A stretch of 64,000 nucleotides of DNA from Capillimicrobium parvum (GCF_021172045.1 NZ_CP087164.1:5766001-5830000); one strand, 5' to 3'; numbered from the stretch's first letter, positions 43,522 through 53,081 are shown. Made by a program: numbers and translations. The notes: generated from the letters alone by a model not told the origin.

Positions 43522-43556
43522 GTCGAGTTCCTCCGCCTCACGCTGAGAAACTCGAC
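43522..43556 (-). terminator. Hairpin between polX and the ECF sigma gene
   Basis: GTCGAGTT (43522-43529) and AACTCGAC (43549-43556) form a perfect 8-bp stem with a 19-nt loop, downstream of the polX stop and upstream of the sigma gene. The flanking 43557-43610 is a G-rich imperfect direct repeat of GCGCGGG/AGTGG units. It has no U-tract. Confidence 0.4.
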
Positions 43557-43611
43557 GCTCGGCGCGGGGAGTGGGGCGCGGGGCGCGGGCAGTGGTGCGC
43601 GGGCAGCCGAC

Positions 43612-45351
43612 TCAGCGGGCGCGCTTGCGCAGCGGCGCGAACCGGGCCCACGGCAGCGCGTTCGCCACGTCGTCGCGCCCCAGCCAGGCCCGGCGCGCGG
43701 TGGCGATGCCCCAGCGCACGTTCGACAGCGTGCTGACCCCGTGCGAGTCCGAGTTCACGAGGATCCGCACCCCGGCGTCGTGCGCCGCACGGGCGTGGAC
43801 GTCGTTGAGGTCGCGGCGGTCCGGGGCCGAGTTGATCTCGATCATGGTGCCCGTGCGCGCCGCCGCCTCGACGAGCGCGTCGATGCTCACCGCGTACGGC
43901 GCCCGCGACTCGATCTTGCGGCCGGTCGGATGGCCGATCGCGTCGATGTACGGGTGCTCGCAGGCGGCCACCATGCGCTTGGTCATCTCGGCCTCGCCGA
44001 TGCCGAAGCTCGTGTGGACCGACCCGATCACCCAGTCGAGCGCGGCCAGCAGCTCGTCGTCGTAGTCGGGGGAGCCGTCGGGCAGGATGTTCACCTCGCT
44101 GCCGGCGAGGATCTCGATGCCCTCGATGCGGGCGTTGACCTCTGCCACCGCCTCGATCTGCGCGCGCAGCTCGTCCGGCGAGACGTCGTTGCCGAACCCG
44201 TGCGTCGCCGAGTGGTCGGTGATCGCGATGTACTCGTAGCCGCGCTCGAGCGCCGCACGCGCCATCTGCTCGATCGAGTTGCGCCCGTCGCTGGCGGTCG
44301 TGTGCATGTGCAGGTCGCCGCGCAGGTCGGAGACCTCGATGAGCCGCGCCGGCAGACCCCCGTTCGCCGCGGCGGCGAGCTCGCCACGGCCCTCGCGCAG
44401 CTCCGGCGCGATCCACGCCAGGCCGAGCCGCTCGTAGACGCCCTCCTCGGTCTCGCAGTGCAGCGTCTCGCCGCTCGCATCGTCGAGGATGCCGTACTCG
44501 CTGACGTGCAGCCCGCGCCGCACCGCGGCCTCGCGCAGCGCGACGTTGTGCGCCGCCGAGCCGGTGAAGTGCTGCAGGAGGTTGCCGAACTGCCCCGGTT
44601 CCACGACGCGCAGGTCGACCGGCATGCCGTTGTGCGTGCGCGCGCGGCCCGCGTTCGGCCCGGCCACCGAGGCCGACTCGATCACGTCCAGCTCGCCCAG
44701 CGCCGCCGCGAGCGCGGCCGGGTCCGTCGCCGTCGCGATGATGTCGAGATCCTTGACGGAGTCCGCCAGCCGCCGGGCGCTGCCGGCGAGTTCGACGCGG
44801 TCGGCCGCGTGGTGCGCGCGCAGCTCGTCGCGGATCTGCTCGCCGAGGCCGAGCGCCCGCGGCAGCAGGACGCGCGGCGCCGGCTGCTCGCCGAGGCCCG
44901 CGTCGAGCGCCTCGATCACCGTGCGCTCGAACTTCGGGCCGAAGCCGCGGATGCCGCGCAGCTGCTGACCCTCCGCCGCCTCCCGCAGCGCGTCGAGCGA
45001 GTCGATGCCGAGCTGGTCGAAGAGCTGGCGCGCGCGCTTGGGCCCGAGGCCGGGCAGGCGCGTGAGGTCCATGAGCCCCGGCGGGAAGCGGGCGCGCAGC
45101 TTCTCGGCGGCGGGGATGGAGCCCGTGTCGAGCAGCGCGAGGATCTTCTCCTCGAGCGTCCTGCCGACGCCCGGAAGCTCGGTGACCCGCCCCTCGCGCG
45201 CGAGCGCGCCGACCGACATCGGGGCGTCGCGGATGGCCCGCGCGGCGGTGCGATAGGCGAGGACGCGGTGGATGACGGCCCCGTCGAGCTCGTAGAGATC
45301 GCCGAGCTCGTCGAGCGCGGCGGCGATGGCGAGGTTGGAGTAGTCCGGCAC
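43612..45351 (-). CDS. polX: Family X DNA polymerase with PHP domain
   Basis: A 579-residue PolX. The N-terminal helix-hairpin-helix motifs (LPGVGRTLEEKI, LPGLGPKRARQL) precede the nucleotidyltransferase site GSARRLADSVKDLDII, with the third Asp in VDLRVV, and a C-terminal PHP domain (GDLHMHTTASDG, ITDHSATHG, NSDSHG). The usual Gly before D-x-D is Lys, but the catalytic aspartates remain. It acts in gap-filling repair with 3'-5' exonuclease. It starts at GTG 45351. Confidence 0.94.
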   Translation of the reverse strand: MPDYSNLAIAAALDELGDLYELDGAVIHRVLAYRTAARAIRDAPMSVGALAREGRVTELPGVGRTLEEKILALLDTGSIPAAEKLRARFPPGLMDLTRLPGLGPKRARQLFDQLGIDSLDALREAAEGQQLRGIRGFGPKFERTVIEALDAGLGEQPAPRVLLPRALGLGEQIRDELRAHHAADRVELAGSARRLADSVKDLDIIATATDPAALAAALGELDVIESASVAGPNAGRARTHNGMPVDLRVVEPGQFGNLLQHFTGSAAHNVALREAAVRRGLHVSEYGILDDASGETLHCETEEGVYERLGLAWIAPELREGRGELAAAANGGLPARLIEVSDLRGDLHMHTTASDGRNSIEQMARAALERGYEYIAITDHSATHGFGNDVSPDELRAQIEAVAEVNARIEGIEILAGSEVNILPDGSPDYDDELLAALDWVIGSVHTSFGIGEAEMTKRMVAACEHPYIDAIGHPTGRKIESRAPYAVSIDALVEAAARTGTMIEINSAPDRRDLNDVHARAAHDAGVRILVNSDSHGVSTLSNVRWGIATARRAWLGRDDVANALPWARFAPLRKRAR

Positions 45352-45381
45352 GAGGGCTCTCGCCTACAGTAACCCGCTCGC

Positions 45382-46119
45382 ATGCACGGTCCCCCCTCCG
45401 GCCCGCCGTGGCTCGTCCTGCCCACCTACGACGAGGCCCCGAACATCGAAGCGATCGTGCGCGCCGCCCATCAGGTGCTCTCGGAGGCCGCGCCGGAGGG
45501 CTTCCGGATCCTCGTCGTCGACGACGACTCGCCCGACGGGACGGGCGTGATCGCCGACCGGCTGGCCGCCGAGCTGGCCGAGGTCGCGGTCCTGCATCGT
45601 CGCGCGCGCGAGGGCCTCGGGCCCGCGTATCTCGCCGGCTTCGACCACGCGCTGGACGCGGGCGCGGGCTACGTGCTCGAGATGGACGCCGACTTCTCGC
45701 ACGACCCCGCCGACCTCCCGCGGCTGCTGGACGCCGTGCGCTCGGGCCGCGCCGACCTCGCGCTCGGCTCGCGCTACGTCGACGGCGGCGGCGTGCAGGA
45801 CTGGAGCCTGCTGCGGCGGCTCGTGTCCCGCGGCGGGTCGGCGTACGCCGCGGCCATGCTCTCGCTGCCCCAGCGCGACCTCACCGGCGGCTTCAAGTGC
45901 TTCCGGCGCGAGGTGCTCGAGACGATCGACCTGCCGAGCGTGCGCTCGAAGGGCTATGCGTTCCAGGTCGAGCTGACCTACCGCGCCACCCTCGCGGGGT
46001 TTCGCGTGCTCGAGGTCCCGATCGTTTTCCGCGACCGCGTTCGCGGGCAATCCAAGATGAGCTGGCGGATCGCGACGGAGGCGGCGTGGCTGGTGCCGCA
46101 GCTGAGGCGCCGCGGCTGA
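45382..46119 (+). CDS. Polyprenol-phosphate mannosyltransferase (Dpm1/Ppm1-like)
   Basis: A 245-residue GT2 enzyme. LPTYDEAPNIE, VVDDDSPDGTG and the DxD-type MDADFSHDP are diagnostic, as are GSRYVDGGGVQDW and GQSKMSWRIA. It makes polyprenyl-phosphate-mannose for cell-envelope glycans or protein mannosylation. No C-terminal membrane domain is present. It is divergent from polX; the gap is 30 bp. Confidence 0.92.
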   Translation: MHGPPSGPPWLVLPTYDEAPNIEAIVRAAHQVLSEAAPEGFRILVVDDDSPDGTGVIADRLAAELAEVAVLHRRAREGLGPAYLAGFDHALDAGAGYVLEMDADFSHDPADLPRLLDAVRSGRADLALGSRYVDGGGVQDWSLLRRLVSRGGSAYAAAMLSLPQRDLTGGFKCFRREVLETIDLPSVRSKGYAFQVELTYRATLAGFRVLEVPIVFRDRVRGQSKMSWRIATEAAWLVPQLRRRG

Positions 46120-46142
46120 GGCGGGCCCCTCGCTTCATTTTG

Positions 46143-46148
46143 TATAGT
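46143..46148 (+). promoter_or_regulatory. -10 box of the thioredoxin promoter
   Basis: TATAGT at 46143-46148, in the AT-rich island TTCATTTTGTATAGTAGG, lies 33 bp upstream of the thioredoxin start and after the mannosyltransferase stop. No good -35 is visible. AGGAG at 46171-46175 is the ribosome site. Confidence 0.55.
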
Positions 46149-46181
46149 AGGTCGTCAATCCCACCGTACGAGGAGAACCAG

Positions 46182-46502
46182 ATGGCAGCGCTCCAGGACG
46201 TCACCGACGCGAACTTCCAGGCGGAGGTCATCGAGGCCAGCGACCCTGTGCTGGTCGACTTCTGGGCGCCCTGGTGCGGGCCGTGCCGCGTGGTCGGCCC
46301 GGTGCTCGAGGAGATCGCCGAGGAGCGCAACCTGCGCGTCGTCAAGCTCAACGTCGACGACAACCAGGAGACCGCCGCCAAGTACGAGGTCCTCTCGATC
46401 CCGACCATGATCCTCTTCAAGAACGGGGCGGTCGCCACGAAGATCATCGGCGCCTACCCAAAGCGCAAGCTCGAGAAGGAGCTCGAGCCCGCACTCGCCT
46501 AG
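46182..46502 (+). CDS. trxA: Thioredoxin
   Basis: A 106-residue thioredoxin with the active site WAPWCGPCR (Cys32, Cys35) and the cis-Pro loop SIPTMILF. It is the general cytoplasmic disulfide reductant. It has its own -10 box and AGGAG site, and ends at a strong bidirectional terminator. Confidence 0.97.
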   Translation: MAALQDVTDANFQAEVIEASDPVLVDFWAPWCGPCRVVGPVLEEIAEERNLRVVKLNVDDNQETAAKYEVLSIPTMILFKNGAVATKIIGAYPKRKLEKELEPALA

Positions 46503-46538
46503 CGCCCGCGCTCGGCGGTCAGCCGCCGCCGAGGGCGC
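46502..46538. terminator. Bidirectional terminator between trxA and the dienelactone hydrolase gene
   Basis: CTCGGCGG (46511-46518) pairs with CCGCCGAG (46526-46533), and the outer GCGCCC/GGGCGC extends the stem. It overlaps the stop codons of both convergent genes. No U-tract. Confidence 0.65.
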
Positions 46539-47244
46539 GCCCGAACAGCTCGAGCGTGCGCTCCCAGGAGCGAGCCGCCGCGGCCTCCTGGTAGCGCGCG
46601 CCCGGCAGCATGAAGCCGTGCTCGGCGCCGTCGTGGACGTCGATGGTCGCGGCGAGGCCGTGCGCCTCGACCTGCTCGCGCACCGCGTCCTGGTGCGCGG
46701 GCGGCACCATCGCGTCCGCGCCGCCGAAGCCGAAGTACAGCTCCGCCGTCGCCCGGGCGAGCCCGATGTGCGGCGAGTCCGGCGAGTCCTCCTGCAGCAG
46801 CGCGGTCGGGTGCAGCGCCGCGCCCGCCGCGAAGCGCTCCGGGAACGCGCTCACCGCCCGCACCACGAAGCGCCCGCCCATGCAGAACCCGATGCAGCCG
46901 AGCGGCGCGTCCGCGGCCCGCGCATCGCCGTCGAGGAACGTGAGCACGCCCTCGGTGTCGCGCAGGACCATGTCGTCGCCCAGCCGGCTCAGCATCTGCA
47001 TCATCGCGTCGCGATCGTCCGGGCCGAACGTGATGCCGTCGCCGAAGCGGTGGTACAGGTCGGGCGCCACCGCGAGGTAGCCCTCGTCGGCCAGCCGCCG
47101 GACGATGCCACGCAGCCCGTCGGTGAGCCCCGGCGCCGCCATGTAGACGACCACGGCGGCAAACGGCGCCCCGTCGTCCGGATGGGCCACGTACGCCTCC
47201 ATCGGCCCGTCCGGCGTGCCGATGCGGACGTCTCGCTCGATCAT
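46519..47244 (-). CDS. Dienelactone hydrolase family protein
   Basis: A 241-residue alpha/beta hydrolase with the cysteine nucleophile elbow GFCMGG, an Asp in GGADAMVPP and a His in GAEHGFMLPG, the DLH triad. True dienelactone hydrolases act in aromatic degradation, but no such genes are adjacent. ATG 47244 overlaps the nudC stop by 4 bp. Confidence 0.9.
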   Translation of the reverse strand: MIERDVRIGTPDGPMEAYVAHPDDGAPFAAVVVYMAAPGLTDGLRGIVRRLADEGYLAVAPDLYHRFGDGITFGPDDRDAMMQMLSRLGDDMVLRDTEGVLTFLDGDARAADAPLGCIGFCMGGRFVVRAVSAFPERFAAGAALHPTALLQEDSPDSPHIGLARATAELYFGFGGADAMVPPAHQDAVREQVEAHGLAATIDVHDGAEHGFMLPGARYQEAAAARSWERTLELFGRALGGG

Positions 47245-48173
47245 CGTGCGTCCCCTTCCCCGACCCAGTGGTCGATCAGCGTGCGGGCGATCGCCAGCCG
47301 CGGCGGCAGCGCGAGCGAGCCCGCCCGCAGCTCCTCACGCGCGAACCAGCGGATGTCCTGCAGCTCGCCGTCGGCCGCAACCGGCTCACCGCCCGCGTAG
47401 CGGCAGGTGAAGCCGAGCATGAGCGACGCCGGAAACGGCCACGGCTGCGACGAGTGGTACCTGACGTCGTCGACGCGCACGCCGGCCTCCTCCCACACCT
47501 CGCGCGCCACCGACTCCTCGAGCGACTCCCCCGGCTCGACGAACCCCGCCAGCGCGCTGTAGCGGCCCGCGGGCCACGCCGCCTGACGGCCCAGGAGCGC
47601 CCGGTCGCCGTCCATGACGAGCATGATCACGACCGGGTCGGTGCGCGGATGGTGCTGCGCGCGGCAGACCGGGCAGACGCGGACGAAGCCGCCCTCCCGC
47701 GGCTCGGTCGGCGCGCCGCAGTTCGCGCAGAAGCGGTGACGGCGGTGCCAGTTGCCCATGGCGACCGCGAAGGCGATCAGCCCGCCGTCGGCCTGGCCGA
47801 CCACCGGCGCGAGCTCGCGCAGGCTCACGGCACGACCCTCGACGGGCGCGATCGCCGTCTCGACCGCGAACAGGGGCGCGCCGTCGCGCACCCCGAGCAG
47901 GACCGGCGCCGTGCCCTCGAGCGGCTCGGCGTCCGCGAGCGGAGCGAGCAGCGGGGACGGCGCGTCCGCCGCGGGCGCCTCGAGCGCGTCGACGTCCCAG
48001 TCGTCGGCCGGCAGCGGGCGCGGCTCGCCGGTGACGACCGGCTCGCCGCCCACCGTCAGCACGGCGCGGGCGCCGGGATCGGCGAGCGCCCGTTCGAGCC
48101 AGGCCGGGTCGGCGCGGCGGGCGGCGGCGCGGTCGAGGTCCGCGCCGGCGAAGGTGTTCGTCCGGGTGGGCAC
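47241..48173 (-). CDS. nudC: NADH pyrophosphatase NudC
   Basis: A 310-residue Nudix hydrolase. It has the zinc ribbon FCANCGAPTEP...VCPVCRAQHHP, the Nudix box GFVEPGESLEESVAREVWEE and the NudC-specific SQPWPFPASLM. It cleaves NAD(H) and removes NAD caps from RNA. GTG 48173 is used because upstream sequence is a non-homologous repeat region. Confidence 0.93.
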   Translation of the reverse strand: MPTRTNTFAGADLDRAAARRADPAWLERALADPGARAVLTVGGEPVVTGEPRPLPADDWDVDALEAPAADAPSPLLAPLADAEPLEGTAPVLLGVRDGAPLFAVETAIAPVEGRAVSLRELAPVVGQADGGLIAFAVAMGNWHRRHRFCANCGAPTEPREGGFVRVCPVCRAQHHPRTDPVVIMLVMDGDRALLGRQAAWPAGRYSALAGFVEPGESLEESVAREVWEEAGVRVDDVRYHSSQPWPFPASLMLGFTCRYAGGEPVAADGELQDIRWFAREELRAGSLALPPRLAIARTLIDHWVGEGDAR

Positions 48174-48191
48174 CCCGGCAGCTTGGCAGGG

Positions 48192-48319
48192 CACGCCGCG
48201 CCGCGGCGGCCCGCGCCGCCGGACGCCGACCCGTCGCCCGCTACCGCGAGTGCGCCACGCCGCGCCGCGGCGGGCCGCGCCGCCGGACGCCGACCCGTCG
48301 CCTGCTACCGCGAGTGCGC
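48192..48319. repeat. 64-bp tandem duplication at the universal-stress-protein 3' end
   Basis: Copies at 48192-48255 and 48256-48319 are nearly identical. The second holds the real last codons and stop (48305-48307) of the stress protein; the first repeats that tail past the stop. The remaining part is a GC-rich palindromic stretch (CGCCGCGCCGCGGCGG) that can form a hairpin. Confidence 0.93.
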
Positions 48320-48724
48320 CACGTACACGTCGCACGGCGCGCGATGGACCACGCCGTCGCTGACGCTCTGGCCCAGGATCCGCGCGGCCAGCCCGGCGCC
48401 GTGGCTGCCCACGACGATCAGGTCGGCGCCCTGCTCCTTGGCCACCGCGACGATGGCCTCTTCGGGGTGGCCGACCGCGGCGATGGCGTCGGCCTCCACG
48501 CCGCGCGCGCTCAGCAGCGCCTGCGCCTCCTGCAGCTGCTCGGCGTGCCGCTCGGGCGGATCGGCCGGGTCGACGCCCCCGCCGACGCGCGACGCTCCCT
48601 GCAGCACCGGCGACACGCTGGTGGCGATCAGCCTCGCGCCGAACGCCTGCGCGAGATCGGCCGCGCGCTCCAGCGCCAGGCGGGCCGAGTCGCTCGCGTC
48701 ATAGGCCACGACGATCGTCTGCAC
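48305..48724 (-). CDS. Universal stress protein (UspA family)
   Basis: A 139-residue UspA-fold protein: VQTIVVAYDASDSARLALE at the N-terminus and the ATP-binding G-2x-G-9x-G(S) motif in VVGSHGAGLAARILGQS. GTG 48724 has a perfect AGGAGG seven bases upstream, which decides against the ATG at 48748. Its C-terminal codons are part of the 64-bp repeat. Intergenic 48725-48800 contains the palindrome CCAATTGG (48792-48799). Confidence 0.92.
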   Translation of the reverse strand: MQTIVVAYDASDSARLALERAADLAQAFGARLIATSVSPVLQGASRVGGGVDPADPPERHAEQLQEAQALLSARGVEADAIAAVGHPEEAIVAVAKEQGADLIVVGSHGAGLAARILGQSVSDGVVHRAPCDVYVAHSR

Positions 48725-48800
48725 CGCAAACCTCCTCGATGGATGCAATCCAGCGAGGCGACGCTACCAGCGCGCAGGCTCCGCGACTAGTCCAATTGGT

Positions 48801-51800
48801 TCAAACCCGCGCGACGGCGATGCGCAGCTCGCGACCCTCGATGGTCGCCGCGTCCCCCGTGTCCCCCGTGCCCGCACCGTCGTACACGACGGAGCGGGCG
48901 AGCGTCTCGCCGCTCACATACGGCTCGAACGCTCGCGCCGCGTCCAGCAGCTCGACGTCGCCGCCGAGCGTCAGCTCGATGCGGTCCTCAACCTCGAGGC
49001 CCGCGCGCTTGCGCGTCTCCTGCACCGCGCGCACCACCTCGCGCGCCAGGCCCTCCATGCGCAGCTCCTGGTCGAGGGCGAGGTCGAGCGCCACCGCGTG
49101 CGAGCCCTCGCGCTCGAGCTGGTAGCCCTCGAGGGGCTGCATCGCGAGCTGGAGGTCGTCGCCGGTCAGCTCGTGGTCGTGGCCGTCGACGGAGATGCCG
49201 ATCGTGCGGCCCTCGCGCAGCGCCACCGCCACGTGGCCGGGGTCGAGCGCGGCGATGGCGTCCGCGGCACGGGGCATGTGCTTGCCGAACCGCGGGCCGA
49301 GCGACCGGTAGTTGGCCTTGATCTGGTAGGAGCCGAGCTCGTCGGCGGTGCCGACGAACCGCAGCTCCTTGACGTTGAGCTCGTCGGCCACGACGTCGGC
49401 GAGGCGCTCGATCGCCGCGCGCTCGCGGCCCGCGGCGACGACGACCGCCTCGCGCAGCGGCTGGCGGATCTTGACCTTCGCCTGGGCGCGGGCCGACAGC
49501 CCGAGCCGCACGGTCTCGCGCGCGATCGCCATGGCGTCCTCGAGCAGGACGTCGCGCTCGGCCGGCCGCGGCCAGTCGGCGAGGTGCACGGACGGCTCGC
49601 TGCCGTCCAGCCCCTCGTAGAGCTCGTCGGCGACGAACGGGGTGAACGGGGCCAGGAGCTTCGCCACCGTCAGCAGGCACGTGTGCAGGGTGTCGAACGC
49701 CGCCTGGTCCCCGTCCCAGAAGCGCCGGCGCGAGCGCCGCACGTACCAGTTGGAGAGGTCGTCGACGAACGCCGCGATGGCGCGGCCGCCGATCGTGGCG
49801 TCGTAGCCGTCGAGGCGCTCGGTCACCTCGGTCACGGTGGCGCTGAGGCGCGACAGGATCCAGTGGTCGAGCTCGGTCGGCTCGCTCGGCCGCTCGGGCC
49901 GGTAGCGGTCGTAGAACGCGTACGTGTTCCACAGCTGGCGCAGGAAGCCGCGCACCTGCTCGCCGATCGCCTCCAGCGAGAAGCGGTAGCCGTCCCACGG
50001 TTGCTTGGACGTGAAGAAGTACCAGCGGAAGGCGTCGGCGCCGAACTCGTCGAGCACGTCCCACGGCACGACGACGTTGCCGCGCGACTTGCTCATCTTC
50101 TGGCCGTGCTCGTCGGTGATCAGGCCGAGGCAGACGACGTTGCGAAACGACGAGCGGTCGAACAGCAGCGTCGAGACCGCGACGAGCGAGTAGAACCACC
50201 CGCGGGTCTGGTCGAGCGCCTCGCAGATGTAGTCGGCGGGGAAGCGCTCCTCGAAGACCGCCTCGTTCTCGAACGGCGCGTGCCACTGGGCGAACGGCAT
50301 GGCCCCCGAGTCGAACCACACGTCGATGACCTCCGGCACGCGCTGCATGCGCCGGTTGCACTGCGGGCAGGGGAAGCCGACCTCGTCGACGTACGGGCGG
50401 TGCGGGTCCTCCAGGCGCACGCCGGAGAGCTCCTCGAGCTCGTCGAAGGACCCGACGCAGTGCAGATGCCCCTCGTCGCAGCGCCAGATCGGCAGCGGGG
50501 TGCCCCAGTAGCGCTCTCTCGACAGCGCCCAGTCGACGTTGTTCTCCAGCCAGTTGCCGAAGCGGCCGTGCTTGATGTGCTCGGGGTGCCAGTTGATCGT
50601 CTCGTTGGACGCCAGCAGCCGGTCGCGGATGCGCGACGTGGCGATGTACCAGGACGGCTTGGCGTAGTAGAGCAGCGGGGTGCCGCAGCGCCAGCAGTGC
50701 GGGTAGGAGTGCTCGTAGAGCTCGGCGCGCACGAGCCGGCCGCGGGCGCGCAGATCCTCGACGAGGTCGGCGTCGGCGTCCTTGACGAACCGCCCGGCGT
50801 AGCGGCCGATGCGCTCGTCGTACCTGCCGTCGAGCTGGACGGGGTTGACGACGTTCAGCCCGTAGCGCTGGCCGAGCGCGAAGTCGTCCTCGCCGAACGC
50901 GATCGCGGTGTGCACGAGGCCCGTGCCGTCGGTCGCGGTGACGAAGTCCGCGAGCAGGACGGAGTGGCCGCGCTCGCCGTACTCGGCCGCCTTGATGTAG
51001 CCGAACGGCGCCTCGTAGCGCACGCCGTCGAGCGCCGCGCCGGGGAAGCGCTCGAGGATCTGCGCGTCCTCGCCGAGCACGCGCTCGACGAGCTGCTCGG
51101 CCAGGATCGCGACCCCCTGCGGGTAGCGGGCGCGGACGTACGTGAGCTCGGGATGGGCGGCGACGGCGGCGTTGGAGACGAGCGTCCACGGCGTCGTCGT
51201 CCAGACGAGCAGGTCGTCGCCGCGCTGCGCCGGCCCGCCGTCCTCGGTGACCGGGAAGCGCACGTAGACGGAGGGGTCCTCGACGTCCTTGTAGCCGAGC
51301 GCGACCTCGTGGCTGGACAGCGCGGTGCCGCAGCGCGGGCAGTACGGGACGACCTTGTGGCCCTCGTAGAGGAGGTCCTTGTCGAAGATCTGGCGCAGCG
51401 CCCACCACACGGACTCGATGTACGTCGCGTCGAGCGTGCGGTACGCGTGCTCGAGGTCGACCCAGAAGCCGATCCGCTCCGTCAGCCGGTTCCAGTCCTC
51501 GAGGAACTCGAAGACCGACTCGCGGCACTTCTGGTTGAACTCGGCGATGCCGTAGGCCTCGATCTCCTGCTTGGTCGTGATGCCGAGCTGCTGCTCGACG
51601 GCGATCTCGACCGGCAGGCCGTGCGTGTCCCAGCCGCCCTTGCGCTCGACCCGGTAGCCCTGCATCGTCTTGTAGCGCGGGTAGATGTCCTTGAAGACGC
51701 GCGCGAGGACGTGGTGTGCGCCGGGGCGCCCGTTGGCGGTCGGCGGCCCCTCGTAGAACACGTACGACGGCGAGCCGTCGCGGCGGCGGACGGACTCGCG

Positions 51801-51878
51801 GAACACGTCGCGCTCGCGCCAGCGCGCGAGCACCCGCTCCTCGAGCATCGGAAACGAGACGTTGGGATCGACCGGCAT
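48801..51878 (-). CDS. ileS: Isoleucyl-tRNA synthetase
   Basis: A 1025-residue class I synthetase. The HIGH-type motif is PPTANGRPGAHH near residue 50 and the KMSKS loop is GQKMSKSRGN; the editing domain (VWTTTPWTLVSNAAVA) is present. The HH-containing motif and C-terminal architecture place it in the eukaryote-like type 2 IleRS group common in actinobacteria and often mupirocin-tolerant. It sits 12 bp downstream of the PucR gene. Confidence 0.96.
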   Translation of the reverse strand: MPVDPNVSFPMLEERVLARWRERDVFRESVRRRDGSPSYVFYEGPPTANGRPGAHHVLARVFKDIYPRYKTMQGYRVERKGGWDTHGLPVEIAVEQQLGITTKQEIEAYGIAEFNQKCRESVFEFLEDWNRLTERIGFWVDLEHAYRTLDATYIESVWWALRQIFDKDLLYEGHKVVPYCPRCGTALSSHEVALGYKDVEDPSVYVRFPVTEDGGPAQRGDDLLVWTTTPWTLVSNAAVAAHPELTYVRARYPQGVAILAEQLVERVLGEDAQILERFPGAALDGVRYEAPFGYIKAAEYGERGHSVLLADFVTATDGTGLVHTAIAFGEDDFALGQRYGLNVVNPVQLDGRYDERIGRYAGRFVKDADADLVEDLRARGRLVRAELYEHSYPHCWRCGTPLLYYAKPSWYIATSRIRDRLLASNETINWHPEHIKHGRFGNWLENNVDWALSRERYWGTPLPIWRCDEGHLHCVGSFDELEELSGVRLEDPHRPYVDEVGFPCPQCNRRMQRVPEVIDVWFDSGAMPFAQWHAPFENEAVFEERFPADYICEALDQTRGWFYSLVAVSTLLFDRSSFRNVVCLGLITDEHGQKMSKSRGNVVVPWDVLDEFGADAFRWYFFTSKQPWDGYRFSLEAIGEQVRGFLRQLWNTYAFYDRYRPERPSEPTELDHWILSRLSATVTEVTERLDGYDATIGGRAIAAFVDDLSNWYVRRSRRRFWDGDQAAFDTLHTCLLTVAKLLAPFTPFVADELYEGLDGSEPSVHLADWPRPAERDVLLEDAMAIARETVRLGLSARAQAKVKIRQPLREAVVVAAGRERAAIERLADVVADELNVKELRFVGTADELGSYQIKANYRSLGPRFGKHMPRAADAIAALDPGHVAVALREGRTIGISVDGHDHELTGDDLQLAMQPLEGYQLEREGSHAVALDLALDQELRMEGLAREVVRAVQETRKRAGLEVEDRIELTLGGDVELLDAARAFEPYVSGETLARSVVYDGAGTGDTGDAATIEGRELRIAVARV

Positions 51879-51890
51879 GGACGTTTGAGT

Positions 51891-53081
51891 CTAGGAGGCG
51901 TGCAGGCGCTCGGCCCGCAGGACGAGCAGCAGCTCGAAGCGCGCCTGGGGATCCTCGAGCGCGTCGCCGAGTGCCTCGCGCAGCTGGGCGAGGCGATAGC
52001 GGACGGTCTGCGGATGCACGTGCAGCTGCCTGGCGACGGCGGGCGCGCTGCCCTGCAGCTCGAGCCAGGCCAGCAGGGTCTCGGCGAGCCGGGCGCGCGC
52101 CGCCGGCGCGGCGGCGTCGAGCGGAGCGAGGCGGCGGGCGGCGAGCTCGGCCAGCGGCTCGCGGGCGGCGTCGAGCGCGAGGTCGGCGAGGTGGTCGTCG
52201 ACGCGCAGCGGGCCGGCCGCGTGGGCGCCGCGCAGGGCGAGCAGGCGCCGGGCCGGCCGCAGGGAGTCCGACGCGGCCAGGGGCTCCACCGCGGGGCCGA
52301 TGGCCGCCCGCCGTCCCGCGAGCACCGCGTCGAGGCGCTCCGCCCGGCCGGGGCCGGTGGGGTCGGGGACGAGCAGGCACGGCTCGCCGCCGACGCTGCC
52401 GGGAAGCACGCCGGCGCCGAGGCGCCGCGCGAGCGTGTCGGCGTCGCCCGGACGGGTCAGCGCGACCGCCGCGAGAGCCCGGGGCGGCGCCCACGACGCG
52501 CGGGCGGCGGCCGTCTCGACGAGCTCGCGGTCGGCGCCGTCGGGGTCGAGCAGGAGCTCCAGCAGCCGGGTGCGGCGGCGGCTGTGCTCGCCGGCCGCGG
52601 CGGACTGCGCCTCGGCGTAGCCCTCGACCGACTGCGCGGCGAGCTCGTCGATGTAGGCGAAGATCGCCTCGGCGAGCATGGGCAGCGCCTCCGCCGGCAG
52701 CTCGGCCGCCGCCGCGGCCACCGCGAGATGGCGCCAGGCGAGGCGTGCGCCGAGGCGGTAGGCGGCCTGCAGCGAGTCGAGGCTCCGGCCCGCGCGCATC
52801 TCCCCGCGGCCCAGGGCGCGGTAGACGCGCGAGTCCTCGATGCGGTGCGAGGGGTTCTCGATGAGGCGGACGAAGCGCTCGAGCGCCTCCGCGACCCCCT
52901 CGCGCAGCGCCCGCCCGAACGCGCCCTCGATGGGCCGCTTGTACTCCGGGATCGACTCCGCGATCGCGAGCGTGATCGCCTCGCTCAGATCCGGCAGCGC
53001 GGGGCGCAGGTACGCCGCGAGGGAGGGCGGGAGGTCCTCCCAGGGCCGGTCGCGAGCCTGCAGCACGTTCGGCATTGGCAT
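51891..53081 (-). CDS. PucR-family transcriptional regulator
   Basis: About 396 residues with an N-terminal helical sensory region, a GGDEF-like central part and a C-terminal PucR helix-turn-helix (VARQLHVHPQTVRYRLAQLREAL). Such proteins control purine or other catabolism, but the ligand is unknown. ATG 53081 is used; GTG 53090 and ATG 53075 are alternatives and none has a clear ribosome site. It is divergent from the hemolysin III gene. Confidence 0.9.
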   Translation of the reverse strand: MPMPNVLQARDRPWEDLPPSLAAYLRPALPDLSEAITLAIAESIPEYKRPIEGAFGRALREGVAEALERFVRLIENPSHRIEDSRVYRALGRGEMRAGRSLDSLQAAYRLGARLAWRHLAVAAAAAELPAEALPMLAEAIFAYIDELAAQSVEGYAEAQSAAAGEHSRRRTRLLELLLDPDGADRELVETAAARASWAPPRALAAVALTRPGDADTLARRLGAGVLPGSVGGEPCLLVPDPTGPGRAERLDAVLAGRRAAIGPAVEPLAASDSLRPARRLLALRGAHAAGPLRVDDHLADLALDAAREPLAELAARRLAPLDAAAPAARARLAETLLAWLELQGSAPAVARQLHVHPQTVRYRLAQLREALGDALEDPQARFELLLVLRAERLHAS

